NCBI GenBank assembly: GCA_024449915.1 | Contig: JAMZAV010000004.1 | Location: 124,001-188,000, forward strand | Origin: Sweltsa coloradensis | Lineage: Eukaryota > Arthropoda > Insecta > Plecoptera > Chloroperlidae | Reading direction: 5' to 3' | Length of the DNA stretch: 64,000 nucleotides | Shown here: in pieces, positions 11,425 through 22,596 of the stretch | Layout of the letters: each line of letters begins with the position of its first letter | Numbering within the stretch: position 1 is the first letter of the stretch | The notes under the pieces: generated by a model | What the model saw: only the letters and a program-made list of their open reading frames with translations | Database searches by the model: none | Told to the model about the DNA's origin: nothing | Position numbers and translations under genes: made by a program

Positions 11425-12130
11425 AATCTTTTTAATCCCAAGTTTTAAAAAAAGCAAATTAATCCAACAGCTTCAGAAAAAATATTTTTTTTTAGGTAAT
11501 TATAAACAATCACAGCATTAAACAAATAGAAAAAAAGACTGACCTGCACCCTAGAAAATTATGATCAACTTTTCGTGAAACCAAATCAAATCACTAAGGG
11601 CATTTTGGCAGTGTGCCTTGAAAGCAGGCAGCTGTTTATGTCTTGGTCCCCCCACCCTAAATTGTTTAGAGGCCTGACTTTTCGTGCACCTGGATTCCAA
11701 ATTTTAACGTGTTGTCTGTCCGCCGTCCCCTTCGTCGAACTGAGCACTCTAAGCCGTATACGCTTTACTTGACTAACCTCTAATCCAATATATAATATAT
11801 AGTATATATGTCTTATATCTTTAATAAATATCAGTACATAATAGAAATAACTTAATCCCAACGTTTCAAAGCTTCAAATAAGCAAATAAGCTTCAAAGCT
11901 TAAGAAAAAAAATATATTTTTTTTTGTATATTATAACTTCACTATTTTGGGCATTACAAAGTGGGTTTAGTGATGGAGGCCTAGAGCGCTTAGCCGTTTA
12001 TGTCTACTGTCATGACAACAATCAACACTAAGCGCATGGCCAGGCATTGAAAGCGGGAGCTAGTTTATATCCCCCCCCCCCCCCCCCAACATGTCAGATA
12101 GGCCCACTCTCGTGCTAACCGGACGCGTTC
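11425..12130 (+). repeat. Diverged direct repeat, two units about 410 bp apart
   Basis: Blocks at 11430-11515 and 11848-11935 share 'ttaatcccaa', 'agcaaat' and a long A/T tract. Blocks at 11600-11750 and 12030-12130 share 'cattgaaagc/ccttgaaagc', a C-rich tract and 'cgtgc(t)a'. Order and spacing are conserved, suggesting an old tandem duplication. The second unit has a 17-C run at 12071-12087. Confidence 0.45.
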
Positions 12131-12429
12131 ACAGAGCGAATCTTTCAATCGTGTCTGTCTGTTTGCTTTCTCCTGACCGCGATAACATGAGAGGCTGAGC
12201 GGGTGGATACATCTCTAACAGAATACAGCTCTAGACGTGCCAGACAACACCATGAGTGGTGAGATATTTGATGCGATCTCTTTACTACAACAGCTCGAGA
12301 TAATCCAATCAGAACCGGTCATGGAACAAATCCTATCCGCATTAGACCAAGGGGCGAGGCTTCACTCCCACATAAGTTATATTTATAATATTTAATACAA
12401 TACATGACCTAAAATACGGGGGGAAATCG

Positions 12430-12560
12430 TATTTAGAGTCTATCCACTCAGTCACAAAACTGATTAACAGGGGGGGAATTTAGTATAAACGAACCGAGCC
12501 AACCCTGCCAACAATGACACCATCGACGAGCAAACAAAGGCCAATAACCAGAGATCAGAA
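12430..12560 (-). mobile_element. SINE group 1, 3' fragment
   Basis: Matches the 3' part of the full copies at 22183-22596 and 27983-28418: 'gagtctatccactcagt', a polymorphic G run, 'cgagccaaccctgcc', 'atcgacgagc'. The tRNA head is absent. Confidence 0.7.
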
Positions 12561-12564
12561 TTTG

Positions 12565-12655
12565 AAATAGGAATTAGTGACTAAATATTTGCACGCGATT
12601 CATCCCGGTCGGGGCGGACTTTTTTAGTTTCTATATTGTAGTAAATAAAAAGTTT
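12565..12655 (+). mobile_element. SINE group 3 end fragment
   Basis: Ends with 'ggtcggggcggactttttt' then 'agtttctatattgtagtaaata'. This matches, in opposite orientation, the ends at 52980-53030 and 36910-36950. Head degenerate. Confidence 0.5.
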
Positions 12656-12724
12656 ATTTTTAATTTTATCTTGAAATATTATGTTAGGCCTTCCATCACA
12701 CCAACGATCATTAATATAAATTAC

Positions 12725-12845
12725 TCCAGAGATAGGACGTCAGCATCAACAAGGCTGATTCAAAATCCAAATAAACCGGTATTAAACCCGGGTCTTCCGT
12801 ATGTAGGGCGGACGTCTTAAATACTAGACCACCGAGAAGGTAACA
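12725..12845 (-). mobile_element. tRNA-headed SINE fragment
   Basis: Contains 'atcaacaaggctgattcaaaa', shared with the body of group 1, followed by a tRNA-like minus-strand head (complement of 'attaaacccgggtcttccg' and 'ctagaccaccgag'). The B box is degenerate. Confidence 0.45.
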
Positions 12846-13644
12846 TCAGTATAGATCTGAATGAATAGAAGTGTCTACTTTGAATCAGCCACACGGAGTC
12901 AATCTTTTATCAAGCCGGATTTTCAAATTCCTCGATTGTTTTAAATATCAATTCCCTCTAGGAGAGTGTTTCCCGAAGTTTCGTGTGCACGCTTATCCTC
13001 TTTTCGAATACGGGCAATCTCATCACAAACAAACGAAGTCGTTGAAAACATTTTCACTGTCAGATTGTCCATGTATTTAACCCTTTCTGACAGGGGTTTG
13101 CATAATGGCAACGCTAAGTTCAAATTTTTTGCGCGTAAATTGGTTTTTGAGTTAAACCTTAAATTTTTTATTATTTTGGAAACTAAAATATACATAGATT
13201 TTTTTCCCAATTCAGCTGGGACAAATAGTGCCTTTTTGAGACGAAGATTGAAAATACAAGGTGTAAAAAGGCTAAAAACAGAAAAAATTGGGTATTTCCG
13301 GAAAAATAATAAACTCCGGTACTGGTGTTATTTAGAACACAAAATCTAAAATATGCAACAAATTCAGAAAAAAATCAGTTTTAGAATGAATTGATAAATT
13401 CAATTTATTCAAATATAGATTTTTATTCAAAATTCTAAAAATTCCCATTTTAAAAAAAATTGCTTAAAAATGAGAGTTTGAGAAAATCCAAAAATATACC
13501 ACATTTTAGAAAAAAAATTGGATTTTTAATGAATTGCAACTATAATTAAGCACAATTAATTCGGGAATGAAAACATAATGTTTTAATTACGCTGGGGGCC
13601 AGAAAGGTAGGGTTAGTCCTCCTACCAAAGTAGAAATACTGCTA
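12846..13644. other. Non-coding, A/T-rich
   Basis: Around 12945-12985 the words 'aattcc(c)tctaggagagtgtttcccga' resemble segments at 32580-32610 and 54690-54720, so it is part of a dispersed repeat. The remainder is A/T-rich. The 127-residue frame at 12966-13349 has low-complexity composition and no recognisable domain. Confidence 0.4.
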
Positions 13645-13660
13645 CCCGGCACCTCCACCA
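13645..13660 (-). repeat. tRNA-Ala 3'-end complement motif, copy 2
   Basis: Exact 16-base core on the minus strand, preceded there by 'gttt' and followed by 'tagcag'. Flanks are unrelated to those of copy 1. Confidence 0.85.
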
Positions 13661-14094
13661 AACACGATTTAACATTGGGATTATATCCCGATTAATTTTT
13701 GTATATTCCGTTACCAGTGCTTGTAAAAATGTCGGATGTGTTACTTAAAAATTAATTGAGAATACAAGAGTGTCTCAATTTCTATGGAAGTATAGAATAA
13801 CTTGAATGGTCACTTTGGATTATATTTGTAAATTTGTTGTTGTTTGTTAAATTCTTTCTTTGTACGCAAAAGTAAAAATTCTTCTAATTAAAATCTATTT
13901 AAGAATTGAAATGTTTCAGTGTATTGTAAATATGAACTAAATGTAAATTTGTGAACTGTGTTTTTAAGAAATGGCTTGTGTTAATTTGGTTATGGAATGT
14001 TGGTTTGTTAATTTAAGTACAAAATATGAATGTATAAGCTGATATGAACTAAAAAGCACAATTCTTATCTTGTCTTAACAATAATTTAATGTTA

Positions 14095-14165
14095 TTGAAT
14101 GATAGCAATAATTGTCGTAAAAGTTTGCCCCGACTGAGGATCGAACACAGAACCTCCAGATTTTA
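14095..14165 (-). mobile_element. SINE group 6 fragment
   Basis: Shares 'gatagcaat', 'taaaagtt' and 'ggatcgaacncagaacctc' with 28625-28730. On the minus strand the last is a tRNA T-arm/B-box-like word. Only a fragment. Confidence 0.45.
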
Positions 14166-14501
14166 ATACTATTTTTTAATAATATAAACTTTAATTTCTA
14201 TCTTTCTTATTTCTGAGGGGGAAGATGTATTAAATTTAATGAGGTTAAGTTTATTGTACCCTCTTAGATCGAGAGCTCACGGTCCGCCACTGATGACACT
14301 TTGACTTCGAGTGGACGACGTTAGTCCTTGGCCCCTGCAAAGAAAGAAAGAAAGACTCTTCTCCCTGCACATAAAAACTAAACTGTTTTTCTTGTTTTAA
14401 TGTGAAGTGATCATCAGATATCTCTCTCTCCTCTACGTCACATTGAAGAAAGTCGAGTGTAAGCCTCTACATAACATAACTCTCTCCACTTTCCTCCTTA
14501 G

Positions 14502-14621
14502 AGCGGGCCGCGCGGCGCCACTCACTGCGGATCGGGCCCGGATTTCGTGGAACACGTCCAAACGTTGATCGAAACCTCATACCAAGAAGCTCGACTCTTT
14601 ATTCTCGGTAGCTATTGTTAA
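14502..14621 (+). CDS. Possible exon, unrecognised
   Basis: A good acceptor precedes it: a pyrimidine-rich tract 'tctctccactttcctcctta' with AG at 14500-14501. The frame from 14502 is open for 39 codons to TAA at 14619-14621 and is GC-richer than the flanks, with a mixed-charge stretch (PDFVEHVQTLIETSYQEARL). A possible donor (TCG followed by GTAGCT) lies at 14608, so it could be internal or terminal. No family recognised. It could equally be a chance open frame behind a pyrimidine tract. Confidence 0.22.
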   Translation, partial: SGPRGATHCGSGPDFVEHVQTLIETSYQEARLFILGSYC

Positions 14622-15589
14622 CTTCTTAAAACAGGAAACATTTCTCATTTCAAAATGTGACGTTGCAAAAAGTCACAACACGAAGATGCGCGAAGATTTA
14701 CGACCGCGTCTTAAAAATGCATCTTGATAAGTGCATTTCTAACAAGGGATGTGGGTTTGTCTGGGTCATGCACCATTTAGGTTAATTTCGAATTATATTT
14801 TAGATCTGTTCTATCACAGTGGAATAATACACTATTTTGTATGTATAGCTATTCTCATGTTGTGTCTTATTCATATCTTGCTTGGCCGCGTTTGTGTTAC
14901 ATTATTGAGAAGATTGCAAGGCGTAATGCTTAAAGTCGCCAATAAATAAACATTACTCCCATATCGAGCTCGGTCCATATTTCATTGTTATAGGACCATC
15001 ATTCACTTGAAACTTCTAAAGCTGGAGTATAATGGCGCGTAATGTCATATTTCTGTAAAATAACAATCGAATATCTTCCCTAAAACTAGCTGACCAAACA
15101 AAAATGATACAGTTCTGTTATATTGAAGCCAAATTGCAAGATTTCGAAATTCTTATGACGCACCAATTACTCGAAGAAACAAGAGTTAGATTAGTTAATG
15201 AACACTGTTAACTTGAGAAATTCTGTAGTAACCGATGTCAAAACAACAACTTCGCCTGCGAGAGAAGTCACTGAAAACGTGTCAATTTACTATTAAACTG
15301 CTTTCTCACATAAAAACAATTCTAACTATTCCAACCCAAATGGTCACTTCCCATCATGGTTCATTCTTATAGTTATAACAAATTTTAGGCAACATTTTGC
15401 AGTTTTTTTTTTCGTAAATCTAGTTAATAATACTTACGTCATTGGCGGAAATTTGGATGAAAAAATATCGCCAATAATAAGTGATTTTTTCTTAAATGTT
15501 TTATCGATTCCGTGAGGCATACATAGGGCGTTTTAAAAGCAAAAACGTAAGTAAATCGTGTCCAGACACTTTGTCGTTATTTTCGATTT
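14622..15589. other. No feature seen
   Basis: Unique-looking AT-rich non-coding DNA. Confidence 0.4.
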
Positions 15590-15745
15590 CAAATATCGAT
15601 CATTGGTCGGTCATTATTCGCTCGCAGATGATGACTGCGCCACACACATTTGGCTCGGTGCGCTTTAGTTTTAAGTCTCACACTGAAAATCAGTTATGTG
15701 ACTGAGTTTATAGACTCGAAATACAAATTTATTTATTGGTGTATC
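15590..15745 (+). mobile_element. SINE group 1, 3' fragment
   Basis: Degenerate match to the 3' half of group 1 ('cgatcattggtcggt', 'cactgaaaatcagttat', 'gactgag...agactcgaaatacaaatttatt'). The tRNA head is missing, as expected for 5' truncated reverse transcription. Confidence 0.65.
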
Positions 15746-17589
15746 ACACCCAATTCACCAGGGCTTAAAAGAAACTACGTTACTACGGGAAGTGGGAATA
15801 TAGTACAATTTGTATTTAACTTGAAAATCAATTAAACTAAAAGAAATACATGCTAAACCTCATCATCAGCAAAATATTAACGGCCACCTATCCAGGTCTT
15901 ATATCAGTCCACGGCTGCTTAACTTAGACTTGCTATTCATTCTTGGGTACAACATACTGCTAAATCTTCCACGATGACTTAGTTTTGTTATTTATTTATA
16001 GATTAAGATAAAGTCGACGAAATGTTTGTCGTGGGCGGGCGATACAGTGCGGTAATGGGTTTTCAACTGTTTCCAGTGTGACCCAGCAGAAGTTGGGAGT
16101 TCGTTCATGGGTCTGTGAGCGCCAAGACTCTAGAAAAACACCAGGGCTGACGTTGCAAATAACTTTTTGATACTCTAAACTTCCGACGAGGAAAGCAAAC
16201 TTTAACTTTTTGTTTTAAAATGCATCAATTATTACTGTAAGAACTAGGAATGTTATTTCGAAAAAGTGCTGTCAAGGATTTTAAGATATTCAAACCTTTT
16301 AGTGGATAGAAACTCTTCAACAATTCAATATTATTTTTATTATTAAGTTAGATAATATTAAAATAAGTATAAACAATTATTTTAACCTGGGTCACTTCAC
16401 TATATACAACGGACTGTGCTTGAGGAAAGGAGTTGGAGACTGCGAAATATTGCAATTTAAAAATTAAGTGGCACCTAGGTTAAAGTTCGGTGTGTGTAAT
16501 TTTTATTATTTTTATTATAACGAATCAGGGTAAATAAATTGGTGTGTATTTTTTTTTATAGTAAGTCATATTTAAGAGATTTTACATTTTATCTAAAGGT
16601 TGGGAATATTATTATATACGTTACTATGAACTCTTCTAGCTTACAATCAAACAGGATTTAAAGAGTGTATCCCAAAGTTTTATTTTATCGTTGTCTACTA
16701 AACAGTTAGCTTTGTTAAACTGAAAACTAATCAATGAAACTAATCAATGAGAGTGATGTCGCAAGCAGGTAGCAGTGGAGCTGACTATGAGGTAGGCGGC
16801 CTAAACCGCATTGAGTCAGGCCCAGAAAAGACGTTTACCCATAAAACCACCAAATGAAAATGTGATATTCTCTTGTTACGCGAGGGGTGAGGTGGGGGTG
16901 GAGGAGGGGGGTTGTAAGAAAACATTCGTTGCAGCTCTTTGTAATTCTATTCATAAATGTAAACATAATAAGTTAGTTCTCTGCAGTGGGAAAAGAAAAA
17001 TGTCTCAAACGTATATACGTTGTATTTTAACGTTACATGAACAATCGAAGAATTTAAAAAATGTTTAATGAGTAGGCCTAAACATGTTCATTGATAACAC
17101 TTTATCTTTATTTTATTATTACATAACAGCAGTTTCGTGGTTTTGTTGATTTAATAAGGCAACATTCACGTTTACATTTTTAATGACACTGAAATATACT
17201 AATTTATGATAATTTTTAAATAGTGAATACATCTAATATTAGAGTGTGTTTTTGTCAGAAGCTTTTAATTGATCAGTTTAGTTAAGGTGTCCTAGTTTAC
17301 CACATACATTTGAAAGATATTTCATTACGGTTAATCCTCCATTAAATCTTAAGCTTGATCACATTGTGCTGGACATTCTGGCACATTGAACATAACCCTA
17401 TGAAAAGCAATCGTGGTAATTGATACAGCTGCGGTTTGGTTGGGTTGCTTTTATTCTAACACATTTGTTTCAGCCGTGGTAGAGTCAGCTCTTCATAAGA
17501 TTGGGATTAAAAGCGCGTAACTTCCTAGCTTGATGTCAACTTTCACTATAACTTATTTGAAGTAAATGTGTTCGCCTCGAATATAAACT
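15746..17589. other. Non-coding AT-rich stretch
   Basis: No gene supported. A short duplication of 'gaaactaatcaat' occurs at about 16725-16750. Confidence 0.4.
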
Positions 17590-17785
17590 TCTACCGACAG
17601 ATGTAGCTCAAGCGAACATGCGAAACTCTGATTCGGGAGGTCACGGATTCGAAACCCACCATTGCCAATCCTGACTGGAAGTTATATACAAGGTTTTATT
17701 TTAGGGATAAAGGCTTCGTTAGCATCCTTGAGCATATTACCCTTCACAAGCCCTAACTCCAAAATACACAGCTCAACACATGCAA
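17590..17785 (+). mobile_element. SINE group 2 copy
   Basis: A-box-like 'gatgtagctcaagcg', then 'ctgattcgggaggtcacgg', a degenerate B box (ggattcgaaacc) and 'caatcctgactggaag'. The downstream body resembles 24220-24310 ('aactccaaaatac'). Confidence 0.65.
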
Positions 17786-18081
17786 GAAGGGCACGAATTG
17801 TCCCCGGACAGAATTACAGAAATATTAAATACAAAAATGATTGTGATATTAACTACGTTATGGATTGGTTGTGTTTTGGCGCAACTTTTGATTGAAGAAA
17901 GGAAAAGAAGGATTGATAAAGATGATGACAACAAGTGAAGGTACAAGTGGACAGAGTAGACAACTGAGCATGGTAGTGGCTTGCTAGAAACAGACGCGTG
18001 GGATTTGAGATTGTAAAAAGTTGTTTACATTTCTTAAGTGCAATAACGGTTTTCAAAGAAAGTTGCGCTTTACGTCTCAAA

Positions 18082-18093
18082 CGCGCATGCGCG
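18082..18093. promoter_or_regulatory. NRF1/alpha-Pal-type palindrome
   Basis: CGCGCATGCGCG is a perfect 12-base palindrome matching the NRF1 consensus, a common core element of CpG-rich metazoan promoters. It stands at the edge of a GC-rich block (18080-18360), about 260 bases upstream of the ATG at 18352. Function is inferred. Confidence 0.4.
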
Positions 18094-18351
18094 AACAAAC
18101 ACGGTGCGCTGGAGTGAATTTCATCCAAGGGAAAAGTGGGATGAACCTACACAACGGGAAGGCCCGTGCTGGACAGACCCAGCCACAGGCGACTCGAGAT
18201 TGCAGACACCCTGGCACAGAAATCGGACACCCACGTCGCGTGTCAAGGAAGAGGGGGAAGGGGGGGTTGCCTGTTTTCTCGCCTTGTACGATTAGCAGAG
18301 GCACATGCTCTGGGCCGAATTCTACCCCGGGCCCAGACGGGGATTCAAAGA

Positions 18352-18373
18352 ATGGAATCATCAGATGCAGAAG
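18352..18373 (+). CDS. Possible first coding exon, begins MESSDAE
   Basis: The ATG at 18352 has A at -3 and G at +4. Seven codons (MESSDAE) plus one base end at AAG followed by GTAGTT, a plausible donor. Upstream is a GC-rich block with an NRF1 palindrome at 18082-18093, typical of a promoter and 5' UTR, while downstream the sequence returns abruptly to AT-rich DNA, as expected for an intron. Acidic-serine N-termini of this kind are common in nuclear proteins, but no family can be named from seven residues. No in-phase partner exon was found. Confidence 0.32.
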
Positions 18374-21300
18374 GTAGTTTAAAAAAATACTGTAAGAATT
18401 GTTAATGTTTTATTCTTTCTCATTTTCAAATAAATTAACAAACAGATTGGAGGAACTTTCGACAAACTTCTCTTTAGTAGTTGCCGGTTAACCAGTTATA
18501 ACATGACATTTTCAAACTCATTTTCATCTGGTTCCCCTTCCATTTGCTGCTGATCGTTTACCAAATTCCTCCATTTCTTACCATCTTCCCACTAACTTCT
18601 TCCACGACACGTCATTAATGTAACCAAATTTATTTTTTATTTTTTGACCTCGTTTTGTTAATCAGTTTAAATTTAAATTTATTGAATGGAATAGACGTTA
18701 AATAATTAGTACATACATTTAATTCAACTAATATTGATACTAATTAAGGAAAGAGAGAAAGAAGAACAAAACTTGTTTGCTTATAAGATGGCATTTGTAG
18801 TTGGATTTGACTCCACCTCAGTTGATGTATTTCATCAGTGAGTAAGACATCAAAACAATGTAGAGAGAGCTTCTTGCATATTAGGCTTTAGGTAGCGCTG
18901 CGGGAGAGTGGGTGTAGATTGTAGAACTTAACTTCACTTAGAACTTAGTATTACATCAACACACGTGGAGCGCTGCATGTACTGTCAGCTCACAGCGCTG
19001 CCAATGAGATAAGTTTGTATTAGAATGACTGTGGGTGGTTATTTGGCATAGCCATAGGATAGGTCAATGGTTGAAACTTCGAAAAGTTTCTTCGTAAAGT
19101 TGTCTGTCTCGGATATGAATCTCCCAACCTTACAAGAACACGAGTATAACACGAGAATGTTGTTGTCGGGTAAAAAAGTGCACCACCAAACATATCTTGA
19201 TAATGGAGCTGTTCTAAAAGATGAGAGTATTGGAGGTTGGCCAGATCCTTCCGATCTTCTTCTTTACATATTCTGTCAGATTGTGTTCATTGTGGAGGGG
19301 AAATAATGACAAGGGGTCAGAGAGAGAGGGGAGGGGGGAAAGGGGGGGTTGCGGAGATGAAAACAGTGGCCAGTAAATCATTGGCCATCGGTTGAGATGG
19401 ACGGAATCTCCGGACGTCTTAGTAGTTGATCCGGCTAACGAGATAACCAGTGTTGGACACGATGCCGGAGCCTAAGGTTGGTACTTGTCTTAGCTACTGC
19501 CGCAATCTCAGACGCTTATATTTGAATATATTATGTTTTACAAGATATCCACTTAAAACCGCATAGTTCTTAAGGGTTGAAACAATATCAGGCGACAAAC
19601 TGTTAAGTACGTTAAAATTCTGAATTGAACTAATGCAAATGATCAGGAGACGAGCCAGTATACTCTCAAGCAATGGCAAAGACTTGAAGGTTTCGTTGAA
19701 GGCTTCTAGTTTATTTTAAAATTACTCTTGCTTCCAAATTAGAATATTTAAGAACAAATTCTTGCGCCATGTAACAGAAACGTACGTTAGTTTATTGTAT
19801 TTATTGTGAATTGAGGTGTTAAATATAGCTAAGTATTTGCATCGAGTGATAACATATCCGCATGGTTGTAAGAAATGTAGGCCTACACGACATTCAAATA
19901 TTAATATCATCAATAAGGTGAGTATATTACAGTTAGTGTAAGGTGTGCATATAATATGTTGTCTATAACCTTATTGTTCAAGTGTGATATGTTAATTTTG
20001 GGGATGAAGAACTGAAAGTGCCACAATAAGAGGAAATTATATTTAAGAAAACACTGAAAATGAGTAACTATAAAACTAAAATGTCCTTCGGATAAAGCAT
20101 TGAAAAGATGGAAATAAAATGCAGTTAAAATATTCAAGTTACACTAATTATCGTTAAATGTAAGGTTTTATGTACACTTGAAAATAAAATAACAATTCAC
20201 TATAAATCGATGCCTTGTTATAAAGAACACATTAAATTCCTATGAATTTATATCTAACTTCGTTAGATCAGATTTACAGGTTTTACTTTTTAATTAATGG
20301 TTTTCCGATTTTTTCGTGTAAAGTAGAACATTATTCGGAAAAACGTGTTTTGACTACAATATACCTACTGCAAACGAAGTGTTAGTGTTGATAATGATAG
20401 ACATATCTTGGATACATGATGAGTGGTGATGAATGAGGAATGAGAACAATGAAGTCCATGACTTATTAGGGATCAGAGCCCCACCCCTTGAGTAAACGTC
20501 TTTGGACCTGCGCTGAAACCGCAAGAGCCATCGTGGACGGAGACGCTTCTAATTATTCTCTACTCACATCTCTTGATTTATCTGGGCACGCAATGTAATA
20601 ATATAATTACCCCGTACCTCACATCATCGATAACTAAAGTATCGGCACTTAGAGCTAGATGACATGCGTTTCAGACGAAGATGGGTAAACATTTAGAGTC
20701 TATATCCCATTCAGAAATTGCGATTACTTTACAAACTTTGGATAAATAACACTTGACTGACGTCAAGACAAATAATTAAATACAATTTCATTTCATATGA
20801 TATATGCATGGAGAAAACTTGACCCTCACTATGTCTAATATGACCTTCTTAAGACGGTATGCTGAGGCTAGAACGGAGGCGAGTTTAAGCGCTCAGCTTT
20901 CTGGATATTTCGGGTAAACGGTTTATAACACCATTATCAAATTTCACAATAACGTTTATAAAGAATAATTCTATGTTATCCATTATGCGTATTCCTAAAT
21001 TAATTCATTGATTTTGAATTAAAATTTAGTAAAATCACCAAAATTTACTCAATTTTGGTCAACTTCGGGAATTTATTCCAAGTGTACAGATTTTTTTAAC
21101 TCAAATTTGCATAATGCATATCAACGTTTAAATCAATGTGAACGCGCAGTTTAATTTGGTTTTATCGTAAGATAAATGGATTTGTGGGAATTTCCAGAAT
21201 TGTAATCCATCTTTTGGATTTCCCATTTTTTCACGTTTTGGACTTATGTCTCGCAATGGATTTTTAAGTCTTATTTTGTGCAACCAATTACGAATATCAA

Positions 21301-21484
21301 TATAAAAGTACTTTAATAACATCCATTCAAAATTTGGTAATGATATTACCAACCGTTCAGCAGAAATCATAAACATCTGTTTGCGCGCATTTGAGTTGGG
21401 CCAAGCTCAGCGTCTTTGCGGGTATGCGCTTGAGTTGCCTCCATCGGTAAGGTAAGAAAAAGTAAGGTTCTAGTATATGGAAAT
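18374..21484. other. Long stretch without supported genes
   Basis: Mostly unique AT-rich DNA. The frame 19067-19306 (79 codons, ATG start) is not obviously repeat-derived but has no recognised motif. A degenerate group 4 SINE may lie at 20390-20520 ('gatgagtggtgatgaatga' and a tRNA-like remnant). Confidence 0.4.
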
Positions 21485-21590
21485 GAATCTAGAAAAAATC
21501 CAACTCAGCCGGGTATCGAACTCGGGTCTCCTGATTGCCGGTTGCACGCTTTAATTCCTAAGCTACCGAGACAGCTACCCTAATAATTTT
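21485..21590 (-). mobile_element. SINE group 3 copy
   Basis: Minus-strand tRNA-like head: complement of 'gccgggtatcgaactcgggtc' (B-box-like GTTCGATACCC) and 'taagctaccgagaca'. The end word 'ctagaaaaaatccaactc' corresponds to the group 3 end. Related to 55640-55735. Confidence 0.55.
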
Positions 21591-21894
21591 TAAGCTGTAT
21601 GTACATTAAAGGCCGGAATACATAAACTTTCTTTTTAAAGTAAAAAACGTGCCAAAAGACCGTTTTACTTACTAATTTGGAATAAATTGATATGTTTATA
21701 GTTGTAAAAAATACAATAGTATAAGATTTGTGTTCATTAGCTACAATAAGCTATCAGTGTCGGTACACAAAGAATTTTTTTATATAATTATAAAATCCAA
21801 TTAAACAATTAAAGTTTCCTTACATACAAAATCTGACAGCTAATTCTTCAATAAATTTACATATATTTTAAAATTTAAGTTAAGTATAAATATC

Positions 21895-22100
21895 CCTCCC
21901 TATAGCGACTATGTCCCTCTTCAGTATTTTGAAGGGAATGTCCAAGGATTGTGTAAGAGGGCTCAATTCCTTGTGATCGCATAACGACTACAGACAAGCT
22001 AGGAAAACTTTTATTAAGGATTGCTGGTGATGGATATCGACTCGGGACCGCCTAAATCGAATCGCGGGTTACGAATTTGCTACCTCAGTCGGTAATCATA
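21895..22100 (-). mobile_element. SINE group 2 copy
   Basis: Shares with 32030-32210 the body words 'aacatccaaggat/ aggggctcaattcc' and 'cataacgactacagac', then 'gattgctggtgatgg' and a degenerate tRNA-like head. Orientation is minus. Confidence 0.6.
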
Positions 22101-22182
22101 TAATTAATTAATTTTAATTAATTTTTTAATTATTTTTTTTAAATTAATTTTAATAAATTATATTGTGTTGTATATTATTTGT

Positions 22183-22596
22183 GTGGCTCGTTGGTCTTGT
22201 GGTAAGCGTCTCTGCTTCCAATGCAGAAGGTCCAGGGTTCGATTCCCGCTAAAGGCAGAAGTTTTTAAACTTCTGATTAGGACTTGGATTGGATTAGGTA
22301 TTTGTAAACGGTGACTTTAGAGCCGTCCTAGCAACGAGGCATATAATAAATTCAAAATTGTTCTGAATCGGCCTTGTTGATTCTGGCGTTGATCCGCGGG
22401 TATTCGCACTATCCATACCACTGATTGCTATATTTCCTATTAAAAAATATCGATTTTTGGTTGGCTATCGCTCACTCGTTGATTGCGTCGGGGCCTATAG
22501 GGTTGGAATGGTCGCTTTGGTTAAATATTCCCCACTGAAAATCAGTTATAATATGACTGAGTGGGTAGACTCTAAATACAAATTTATTATTTATTT
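22183..22596 (+). mobile_element. SINE group 1, near full length
   Basis: Head at 22183-22255: A-box-like TGGTCTTGTGG, a perfect 5-bp anticodon stem (TCTGC/GCAGA) around a 7-base loop reading CCA at the anticodon position, and a perfect B box GGTTCGATTCC at 22236-22246. The acceptor stem does not pair, so this is a SINE head rather than a working tRNA. The body includes a short hairpin ('agaagtttttaaacttct') and 'ggtgactttagagccgtcctagcaac'. The 3' part ends 'gagtgggtagactctaaata' followed by a T/A-rich tail. The same order is found, inverted, at 27983-28418. Confidence 0.85.

Noticed and set aside
12966..13349. 127-codon plus-strand frame
   Set aside because: Starts inside a dispersed-repeat segment, is Lys/Phe/Leu-rich as expected of AT-rich DNA, and has no recognisable domain.
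19067..19306. 79-codon frame with ATG and fairly balanced composition
   Set aside because: No splice signals, no promoter, no motif; kept only as a mention because nothing positively excludes a small gene.
22183..22260. Functional tRNA gene (anticodon CCA, Trp)
   Set aside because: Anticodon arm and B box are good but the acceptor stem does not pair and a SINE body follows; a second copy has the same structure.
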